From positions 1-10,896 of the forward strand of contig JAICGT010000016.1 of the NCBI GenBank assembly GCA_025922995.1: a DNA stretch of 10,896 nt, written 5' to 3'. Of this stretch, positions 5,602-10,896 are shown in pieces. The notes under the pieces are model-generated. The model ran no database searches. It had not been told where the DNA came from and saw only the letters and a program-made list of their open reading frames with translations. Numbering within the stretch: the stretch's first letter is position 1; every line of letters starts with the position of its first letter. This stretch comes from Fimbriimonadales bacterium (lineage in GTDB: Bacteria > Armatimonadota > Fimbriimonadia > Fimbriimonadales > ATM1). The translations under genes and the position numbers were made by a program.

Positions 5602-6888
5602 ATGTCCCTCAAGACCGCTAACCCGGACGTACAGGCTCAGAGAACGAACATTCTCGCCCAGGCCGACCCCGAGGTCTCCACGATCATCCGCAAGGAGGAG
5701 ACCCGCCAGGAAACCAACCTGGAGCTGATAGCCAGCGAAAACATCGCCAGCCGAGCCGTCCGCGAGGCAGTCGGCAGCGTCATGACCGACAAGTACGCCG
5801 AGGGGTATCCCGGCAAACGCTACTACGGCGGCTGCGAGTTCATGGACGAGGTGGAGACACTCGCGATCGAGCGCGCGAAATCGCTCTTCGGCGCACAATG
5901 GGCTAACGTGCAGCCGCACAGCGGCGCCAGCGCGAACATGGCGGTCTACTTCGCCCTATTGGAGCCCGGCGACAAGATGCTGGCGATGAACCTGGCGCAC
6001 GGTGGGCATCTGACGCACGGCAGCCCGGTGAACTTCACCGGCAAGCTGTACGAGGTGATTCCGTACGGCGTCCGCGAGGACACGGAGCAGCTCGATTACG
6101 ACGAGATCGCTCGGCTCGCCGAGGAGCATAAGCCGAAGATCATCGTCAGCGGCGCGACGGCATACAGCCGAGGCATCGACTTCGCCAGATTCCGCGAGAT
6201 CGCCGATTCCGTCGGCGCCTACCTAATGACGGATATGGCGCACCCGGCGGGATTAATCGCCGCGGGCGAGTACCCGAACCCGGTACCGCACGCGCACGTG
6301 GTGACCAGCACCACGCATAAGACCCTGCGGGGTCCGCGCGGCGGGATGGTGCTTTCGAACGACCCGGAAATCGGGGCGAAGATCGATAAAACGGTCTTCC
6401 CCGGCCTGCAAGGCGGGCCGTTGATGCATTGCATCGCGGGGAAGGCGGTTTGCTATCACGAAGCTCTGCAGCCCTCGTTCAAGGCATACGCCCGCCAAGT
6501 TCGCGCAAACGCGGACGCCCTCGCGGCTGCGATGACAGCAAACGGTTTTCGCGTGGTGAGCGGGGGAACCGAGAGCCATTTGATGTTGATTGATTTGCGA
6601 CCATATGGTATTACCGGAAAAGTGGCGCAGATAACATTGGACGAGGTGTCGATTACGACCAATAAAAATTCAATACCGTTCGACCCTGAAAAGCCGTTCG
6701 TAACTAGCGGATTGAGGCTCGGAACTCCCGCGGTTACATCGCGCGGAATGAAAGAGAACGAAATGGATGCAATCGCCTCGTTGATTTCTCGGGCATTGAA
6801 GAATCATGAGAATGACACTGAGTTGGCGGCGGTTAGGTCCGATGTAGTCGCGTTGACATCGCAGTTTCCGATTCACGAGATCGATTAA
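5602..6888 (+). CDS. glyA: Serine hydroxymethyltransferase
   Basis: A PLP enzyme that interconverts serine plus tetrahydrofolate and glycine plus methylene-THF, supplying one-carbon units in the cytosol. The 428-residue length is typical. Motifs: LIASENIAS (42-50), [13 protein letters not shown] (65-77), the [11 protein letters not shown] region (106-116), HGGHLTHG (133-140), [12 protein letters not shown] (211-222, PLP-binding Asp), and [14 protein letters not shown] (235-248) with the Schiff-base Lys240. The C-terminus has [15 protein letters not shown], also canonical. The start at 5602 has a poor SD; no better in-frame start exists. The stop codon overlaps the ATG of the next gene by 1 nt (TAATG). 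Leucine codon use changes abruptly at about 6580: 2 of 22 Leu codons are TTG before it, 9 of 10 after it. Confidence 0.97.
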   Translation: MSLKTANPDVQAQRTNILAQADPEVSTIIRKEETRQETNLELIASENIASRAVREAVGSVMTDKYAEGYPGKRYYGGCEFMDEVETLAIERAKSLFGAQWANVQPHSGASANMAVYFALLEPGDKMLAMNLAHGGHLTHGSPVNFTGKLYEVIPYGVREDTEQLDYDEIARLAEEHKPKIIVSGATAYSRGIDFARFREIADSVGAYLMTDMAHPAGLIAAGEYPNPVPHAHVVTSTTHKTLRGPRGGMVLSNDPEIGAKIDKTVFPGLQGGPLMHCIAGKAVCYHEALQPSFKAYARQVRANADALAAAMTANGFRVVSGGTESHLMLIDLRPYGITGKVAQITLDEVSITTNKNSIPFDPEKPFVTSGLRLGTPAVTSRGMKENEMDAIASLISRALKNHENDTELAAVRSDVVALTSQFPIHEID

Positions 6889-7646
6889 TGTGGATACTTA
6901 TATCGCTGCTGACTATCGGCCTTCTTGTCGTTGGCTTCTTGTGGTTCACCCGCAAGGTTTGGTTTTTTCGCGATCCTGACCACACGAACACCGAGCAGGA
7001 TTTATCGCTACTGCGCTCCCCGGTTTACGGACGCGTCTCATACATCCGGAAAATAAAAGACGGAGTCGTCGTCAGCGAAAAGAAAGGCGAGGAAATCCGA
7101 GTAAAAGACATTACCAAAGACGACTGGGCGAGCGGCAGCGGCGAGGGCTGGCTCATCGGAATCGCTATGACCGCGTTGGACGTGCATTACCAATATGCGC
7201 CGCTGCCGGGCAAGTTGAAAGAAATACGGCATCACGACCACGGCAGAAACCTGCCGATGTTCGATTTATGGGAATACGTAAAAATCACTTGGCTGCGAAA
7301 AAGCGTACAACTGTTCGCAAAAAAATACGTTTTTGAAAACGAGCGCCAAACCATGTGGATCGACGCCGAAAAGGCAAGAGTCGGCCTCGTCCTCATCGCC
7401 GACAAGTTCGTCGCCAAGATTACGACATTCGTTAAGGAAGGCGAAACGGTGAGAGCGGGCGGCAAGCTCAGCTTCATCGGAAGGGGCAGCCAGGTAGATG
7501 TCGTCGTCTGCGACTCGCCGGACATGCAGATAATGTGTAGAGAAGGAGACGCCGTATCGGGGCCTCTCAGCGTGCTCGCTTCATTCCCGGCCTCAACCGA
7601 CCTGCCGATTCCGAACGTATTACTAAAGCAGGAGTCAAAATTATGA
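6888..7646 (+). CDS. psd: Phosphatidylserine decarboxylase-like protein
   Basis: Members make phosphatidylethanolamine from phosphatidylserine at the inner membrane, using a pyruvoyl group made by self-cleavage. The 252-residue protein has an N-terminal membrane helix (about 2-20), then FFRDP (26-30), a SPVYGRV element (44-50), LDVHYQYAPLPG (97-108), FENER (149-153), GLVLIADKFVAKITTFVKEG (166-185) and FIGRGSQVDVVV (196-207), where Gly200-Ser201 is the expected cleavage site. These match the short bacterial/archaeal Psd type. In the usual SPADG motif the Asp is part of the self-cleavage triad; here it is Tyr47 (TAC). Maturation may therefore be altered or another Asp may substitute. The gene overlaps glyA by 1 nt and the M48 gene by 4 nt. 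Confidence 0.8.
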   Translation: MWILISLLTIGLLVVGFLWFTRKVWFFRDPDHTNTEQDLSLLRSPVYGRVSYIRKIKDGVVVSEKKGEEIRVKDITKDDWASGSGEGWLIGIAMTALDVHYQYAPLPGKLKEIRHHDHGRNLPMFDLWEYVKITWLRKSVQLFAKKYVFENERQTMWIDAEKARVGLVLIADKFVAKITTFVKEGETVRAGGKLSFIGRGSQVDVVVCDSPDMQIMCREGDAVSGPLSVLASFPASTDLPIPNVLLKQESKL

Positions 7647-8395
7647 AGCACCATCAATACTTGCCACTCGCCGCAGCGACGCTCCTGCTCGCCGGATGCG
7701 GCACGAACCTGCTTAGCAGAAACGAAGAGATCCAGGTCGGGAAAGAGGGCGCTCGAGGCATCGAGCAAAAGTACCGCCTCAGCACGAATCAGGCCGATAA
7801 CGCCCTCGTTCAGCGGATCGGCAACCGTCTGACCAGCGCCAACAACCTTTCGGACTGGCCCTGGACGTTCAAGGTGATCGACGATCCGATGGTCAACGCG
7901 GTGTCGCTGCCGGGCGGCCCGATCTACGTCTTTCGAGGTTTGCTGGATGCCACAAACCGCAACGAGAGCGAACTCGCCGGGATAATCGGCCACGAGATCG
8001 CGCACATAGAGAAGCGCCACGCGGCGAAGCAGTACTCGAACCAGGTCGTCGCGGGAACGATCATCTCGGTCGGCACCGGCGGGTCTGTTCAAACCGCCGC
8101 ACAGATCGCGAACCTGTTTATACAGCTAGAATACAGCAGAGGCGACGAGTACGAAGCCGATAGCGCCGCCATCGCCTACATGCATCGCGCCGGCTACGAT
8201 CCCTACGGGTTGGTTCGCTTCTTCGAGAAGCTTATGGCAATGCAAAAAGAAGGAAGAGGCAACGTTATCACGAATAATTTAAGAACCCATCCTCTGACGT
8301 CGGCGCGTATCGAACGCGCCAAAGCCGAGATCGCTCGAATCACCGAGGCGATCAGCCGCGACAACGAGGCCCTGGATATGATTCGTACCGAGTGA
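7643..8395 (+). CDS. M48 family zinc metalloprotease, lipoprotein
   Basis: A 250-residue periplasmic or envelope protease. It has a signal peptide with lipobox Leu-Ala-Gly-Cys (lipidated Cys19), then the M48 catalytic domain: DDPMVNAVSLPGGPIYVFRG (80-99), HEIAH (117-121, zinc His117 and His121, catalytic Glu118) and RGDEYEAD (166-173) with the third zinc ligand probably Glu169. A THPLTSARIERA element (215-226) is typical of this group. Length and layout resemble BepA/LoiP/YcaL-type outer-membrane quality-control proteases without the TPR tail. The start has a good AGGAG (7630-7634) and overlaps psd by 4 nt (ATGA). Its operon position suggests envelope maintenance together with the lipid enzyme, which is inferred. 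Confidence 0.93.
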   Translation: MKHHQYLPLAAATLLLAGCGTNLLSRNEEIQVGKEGARGIEQKYRLSTNQADNALVQRIGNRLTSANNLSDWPWTFKVIDDPMVNAVSLPGGPIYVFRGLLDATNRNESELAGIIGHEIAHIEKRHAAKQYSNQVVAGTIISVGTGGSVQTAAQIANLFIQLEYSRGDEYEADSAAIAYMHRAGYDPYGLVRFFEKLMAMQKEGRGNVITNNLRTHPLTSARIERAKAEIARITEAISRDNEALDMIRTE

Positions 8396-9030
8396 AAGTC
8401 GCAGTCGTCATACCGGCCTATAACGAGGAGCTGCGCATCGCGCAGGTCCTCGGTGCTGTTACGCGCAGCTCGTGTGTCGACCAGACGATCGTCGTTAGCG
8501 ACGGATCGGACGACCGCACCGTCGAGGTCGCCCGTGTATTCCCCGGTGTCGAAGTTGTAGACCTGTCGAAAAACATCGGAAAGGGCGGGGCGATGTGGAA
8601 GGGCCTGCAGGAGACCGATGCGGACGTCATCGTGTTCTTCGATGCCGACCTCGTAGGGTTGCAGCCCGAGCATGTGGATCAGTTAGTCCAGCCGGTGATC
8701 GACGGCGCCGATATGTCGGTCGGCATCTTCCGGAAGGGCAAGTTCTGGTCGGACGCGGCGCAAGCGATCAGTCCGAGCATCAGCGGCCAGCGGGCGATGC
8801 GAAGGAAGCTGCTGTTGGACAACCCCTGCATCGCTGAATCCCGCATGGGGGTCGAGGTGGAGTTGACACGGCTCGTCCGGCAGCAGGGCCTCGACCTTGT
8901 CAAGGTTCACCTGCGAGGCGTAACGCACACCTCCAAAGAGAAGAAGTTCGGCTTCGTCGAAGGTGCGGCTCGGCGTGCGAAGATGTACGCGGAGATCGGC
9001 AAGGCGATCGTTCGAAGCAAGAAGCCGTAG
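8392..9030 (+). CDS. Family 2 glycosyltransferase (GT-A fold)
   Basis: A 212-residue protein starting at a GTG that overlaps the M48 stop by 4 nt (GTGA). It opens with VAVVIPAYNEE (3-13), then IVVSDGSDDRT (33-43), the NIGKGGAMWKG element (61-71) and FFDADL (82-87) with the metal-binding Asp84-Ala-Asp86. Downstream are SGQRAMRR (131-138) and VEVELTRLVRQQG, then HLRGVTH. This is the dolichyl-phosphate-mannose-synthase-like branch of GT2. It has no membrane segment, so it is a soluble or membrane-associated enzyme using a nucleotide sugar. The acceptor cannot be told; a polyprenyl phosphate or lipid is possible given the membrane-lipid neighbour. It ends the glyA operon; no clear terminator follows in the next 63 nt. 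Confidence 0.9.
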   Translation: MKVAVVIPAYNEELRIAQVLGAVTRSSCVDQTIVVSDGSDDRTVEVARVFPGVEVVDLSKNIGKGGAMWKGLQETDADVIVFFDADLVGLQPEHVDQLVQPVIDGADMSVGIFRKGKFWSDAAQAISPSISGQRAMRRKLLLDNPCIAESRMGVEVELTRLVRQQGLDLVKVHLRGVTHTSKEKKFGFVEGAARRAKMYAEIGKAIVRSKKP

Positions 9031-9093
9031 TCTGCCGCCGTTGGATCGCAAACCATCGTTTAAAGCGTCTTAACCTGCATCAACCGCATTCCA

Positions 9094-10209
9094 ATGCTTA
9101 CTTCCCTACTCGCCGTTCTCGTCGCAGGCTGCGCACCGGACTTGCCGAATCAGCCCGTTGTCATCGACGAAAGGGCGAAAAGCGTGCTCGTTGTTTACAA
9201 CGCCAATGCGCCTGAAGCCAAGGGTATAGCCGCTAACTACGCCAAAGCCAGAGGCGTACCGGCCTCGAATGTTCTGGCTGTCAAGGTAACCGCCGGCGAA
9301 AACATACCGAAATCCGAATACAGGTCCGGTCTTGTCGAGCCAGTTGCCAAGGCGATCGCAGGGATCGGTAACCGGGTCGATTTCATCCTGATGATCCGAG
9401 GCCTTCCCATTCGGATCGACCACGAGTATGGCCACTCGGTGGATGCGAGCCTGATGGTGGATGCGCATCCGATTCGAAAAAAAGCTCCGCTCGATTGGAT
9501 GTCGCCCCCGAAGCGGGAAGGCGGCTCGGTCGAGATCGACCCTGCGTCCATAGAGCGCTACGTCAACCCATACGGCGGTTCGGCGGAGCCGTTCAACTCG
9601 GATAAGTTCGCTATGTACCTTTGCACGCGTCTCGACGGGTACAGCGTCGCCGACGCCAATGCGCTGATCGATCGCTCGGTTACGTCCAAGCCGCTCAAGG
9701 GACTGTTCCTGCTCGATTCTTCGCCGGATCGCGGCACCGGCGGATACGGCGCCGTTCAACGTTGGCTATCTCCTGCGCAGAACTTACTTCAGAGGAAGGA
9801 CCTGCGCGTCGAGTTTGACGAGACCAAGTTGTTCATCGGCGAGAGATCCGGGCTGATGGGATACGCGTCATGGGGATCAAACGACCCGGCCTTCGTCCCG
9901 TCTCTCTACCGCTCGCTCAAATTTGCGCCCGGCGGCATTGCCGAGACCTTCGTCTCCACGAGCGGCCGAACCTTTCGCAAAACGACCGGCGGACAGAGCC
10001 TGATCGCCGACCTGATCGCCCAAGGCGTTACCGGCGTTAAGGGTTACGTCAGCGAACCCTACACCTTCGCGCTCTGCCGGGTGGACATTCTTTTCGACCG
10101 CTACACGAGCGGCCGGAACCTCGCCGAAAGCTTCTGGTCCGCCACGCCGCTGTTGAAGTGGAAGGACATAGTCATCGGCGACCCGCTGTGCTCGCCGTAT
10201 GCAAAGTGA
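9094..10209 (+). CDS. TIGR03790 family lipoprotein of unknown function
   Basis: A 371-residue protein with a very short lipoprotein signal (MLTSLLAVLVAGC, Cys13). The domain starts SVLVVYNANAPEAKGIAANY (30-49), followed by ARGVPASNVLAV and further on by VDFILMIRGLPIRI, YLCTRLDGY, LFLLDSSPDRG, GYASWGSNDP, PGGIAETFVSTSGRTF, LIADLIAQGVTGVKGYVSEPY and DIVIGDPLCSPY. These blocks (YNxnxxxS/Gxxxa.yYa.aRgvP.., .YaSWGSND, GaxgvkGyv.EPy, GDPLcaPY) are the hallmarks of the TIGR03790 family found in several environmental phyla, including Armatimonadota and Acidobacteriota. No enzymatic role is established. An in-frame stop at 9061 excludes a longer protein. SD is not evident. It faces the thioredoxin-like gene convergently with a 35-nt gap. 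Confidence 0.85.
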   Translation: MLTSLLAVLVAGCAPDLPNQPVVIDERAKSVLVVYNANAPEAKGIAANYAKARGVPASNVLAVKVTAGENIPKSEYRSGLVEPVAKAIAGIGNRVDFILMIRGLPIRIDHEYGHSVDASLMVDAHPIRKKAPLDWMSPPKREGGSVEIDPASIERYVNPYGGSAEPFNSDKFAMYLCTRLDGYSVADANALIDRSVTSKPLKGLFLLDSSPDRGTGGYGAVQRWLSPAQNLLQRKDLRVEFDETKLFIGERSGLMGYASWGSNDPAFVPSLYRSLKFAPGGIAETFVSTSGRTFRKTTGGQSLIADLIAQGVTGVKGYVSEPYTFALCRVDILFDRYTSGRNLAESFWSATPLLKWKDIVIGDPLCSPYAK

Positions 10210-10217
10210 CGGGCAAA

Positions 10218-10236
10218 GCGCGACCATGGGTTGCGC
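10218..10236. terminator. Hairpin between convergent genes, possible bidirectional terminator
   Basis: GCGCGACC (10218-10225) and GGTTGCGC (10229-10236) form an 8-bp stem with a G-U pair on the plus transcript and a 3-nt loop, inside the 35-nt gap between the two converging stop codons. T tracts are short (TTT on the minus strand), so termination efficiency is uncertain. Confidence 0.5.
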
Positions 10237-10244
10237 ACTCCAAA

Positions 10245-10820
10245 CTATTTGATAAACGACGCCTTGCGAGCCCAAACGGAATCCGGCGCTTCGCGAAGCA
10301 ACTGTTTCCAATGTTCGCCCAACTTGGCGGCGTCGTTACTCTGCTTATATTCCGCGACTCCCGCCCAGTAACGGGCTTCGGCATGGCGATCGGGGTCGAA
10401 ATCCGATAGGGTGAGTGCGTCTTCGGAAATTCGAACGGCTTCTTCATAGTCTTCGCGTCCGAGCGCGGCTTTCAGCCGACCGAGGGATAGCTCGGCAAGC
10501 AATTCCTGTGGGTTGAGATAGCCTTCGCTACGGCGATACTCGCGACCGCGGTCGTCCTTCACCATCAGGGTGGGCGTCCAAGTCGCGTGGAATCGTTCCA
10601 TCGCACCCGGGTCTTCTTTGACGTTCAATTGGACAGGCACAAAGTGCTTGTCGATAAATTCTGCGACTTCTTCTTTTGGATACGTCCCGGCATCCATTGC
10701 TTTGCAGCCCCCTCAGTTGGGGTTAAACAGGTCCAAAAGAACGAGTTTTTGCGTGTCTCTGGCTGCCAGCTCCGCTTGATCCAACGAGTCTAGCCACTTG
10801 ACTGAGTGATGTGTTTGCAT
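10245..10820 (-). CDS. Candidate selenoprotein: thioredoxin-like with UGGC active site, TPR-like tail
   Basis: Reading the in-frame TGA at 10715-10713 as selenocysteine gives a 191-residue protein (start ATG 10820). Residues 7-35 (VKWLDSLDQA, QKLVLLDLFNPN) are the usual thioredoxin-like N-terminus; then comes Sec36-Gly-Gly-Cys39-Lys-Ala-Met-Asp-Ala-Gly-Thr-Tyr-Pro, FVPVQLNV (60-67), TWTPT with the cis-Pro83, and a helical TPR-like tail from about 110 to 185. The TGA replaces exactly the first Cys of CxxC, and Cys39 is the only Cys. The fold on both sides of the TGA is one domain, so neither half stands alone. A SECIS-like hairpin follows at 10678-10695. Stop TAG is at 10247-10245. The start is uncertain: the frame stays open to the window edge and reads a hydrophobic stretch (VAFLITSAFTNA) that could be a signal peptide beginning outside. 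The alternative is a nonsense mutation or base error (TGC or TGT to TGA). Confidence 0.75.
10678..10695 (-). promoter_or_regulatory. Putative bacterial SECIS element
   Basis: On the minus strand GGATGC(CGGGAC)GTATCC folds into a 6-bp stem (one G-U pair) and a 6-nt loop. The stem begins 18 nt after the TGA and the loop begins 24 nt after it, with G at the second loop position. Bacterial SECIS elements are described as a short stem, a 3-14 nt loop with G in the first two positions, and a loop about 16-37 nt from the UGA; all are satisfied. The stem also encodes protein. SelB binding is inferred. Confidence 0.6.
10713..10715 (-). other. In-frame TGA, probable selenocysteine codon (residue 36)
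   Basis: It reads Asn-TGA-Gly-Gly-Cys-Lys in the thioredoxin-like frame, at the N-terminal Cys position of CxxC. In the mRNA the UGA also lies in the loop of a small hairpin, CCCC(AACUGA)GGGG. TGA acts as an ordinary stop in other genes of the window (for example at 7646, 8395 and 10209), so a general code change is excluded. Confidence 0.65.
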
Positions 10821-10823
10821 ACC

Positions 10824-10868
10824 TTTACTAACGCCTGCAACGCTGCTCGTGTCGCGCGCGTTAGTAAA
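10824..10868 (-). repeat. Perfect 11-bp inverted repeat before the thioredoxin-like start codon
   Basis: TTTACTAACGC (10824-10834) and GCGTTAGTAAA (10858-10868) are perfect inverted copies with a 23-nt spacer. On the minus strand the proximal arm ends 3 nt before the ATG at 10820 and contains the only SD-like bases (AAAGG). If the ATG is the true start, the hairpin would hide the ribosome-binding site; otherwise it may be an operator or, if translation starts upstream, part of the coding region. Confidence 0.6.
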
Positions 10869-10896
10869 CGCCGAGGTGATTAGGAATGCCACAGAA

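Noticed and set aside
7232..8092. Long minus-strand open frame over psd and the M48 gene
   Set aside because: It is antisense to two genes with clear family motifs, has Arg/Asp/Val-rich shadow composition and no family signature.
9106..9759. Minus-strand open frame over the TIGR03790 gene
   Set aside because: A shadow ORF, antisense to a gene with strong family blocks; no SD or recognisable domain.
10245..10697. Thioredoxin-like gene starting at the internal ATG 10697
   Set aside because: It would remove the first beta strand, helix and the whole CxxC site. The upstream frame encodes exactly those elements across the TGA, so the shorter call is an artefact of treating TGA as stop.

Overview
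The window comes from a bacterial chromosome of moderately high GC content. The host is a diderm: it encodes a small outer-membrane beta-barrel protein with a signal peptide, two lipobox lipoproteins and a secreted protein. The gene mix (a TIGR03790-type lipoprotein, a Thermotoga-type DAHP synthase, small lineage-specific proteins, divergent membrane proteins) fits Armatimonadota, perhaps Fimbriimonadia, or a similar environmental phylum. This assignment is an inference and is weak. No insertion sequence, CRISPR array, rRNA or convincing tRNA was found.

Layout. Positions 1-611 hold a truncated divergent [4Fe-4S] mono-cluster protein (minus) and a divergently transcribed small ABM-like protein (plus), ended by a strong hairpin. 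Positions 627-1458 hold a minus-strand beta-barrel protein with a possible operator and a 65-residue orphan protein. Positions 1564-4067 form a minus-strand operon: a five-TM membrane protein, a Bax-inhibitor-1-like membrane protein and the aroF DAHP synthase, which catalyses the first step of the shikimate pathway. Positions 4194-5332 hold a secreted protein of unknown function with an unusually complete transcription unit: a promoter with a perfect TATAAT, a structured leader of about 170 nt, a strong SD and an intrinsic terminator. Positions 5298-5601 are intergenic and hold a degenerate TTCGG-rich repeat and a possible 16-codon leader ORF.

Positions 5602-9030 form a tightly overlapping plus-strand operon: glyA (serine hydroxymethyltransferase), a phosphatidylserine decarboxylase-like protein, an M48 metalloprotease lipoprotein and a family 2 glycosyltransferase. 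Each pair overlaps by 1-4 nt. The set joins serine/glycine metabolism with phospholipid and envelope functions. A TIGR03790 lipoprotein follows at 9094-10209.

The most notable observation is at the right end, on the minus strand (10245-10820, possibly starting beyond the window). A thioredoxin-fold protein with a helical C-terminal tail is interrupted by exactly one in-frame TGA, at 10715-10713. That TGA lies at the first Cys position of the CxxC active site (x-U-G-G-C-K). A 6-bp stem with a 6-nt G-containing loop starts 18 nt after the TGA, in the geometry expected of a bacterial SECIS element. I read this as a candidate selenoprotein (UGGC thioredoxin-like), which a conventional gene caller would shorten to the ATG at 10697 and so remove its active site.
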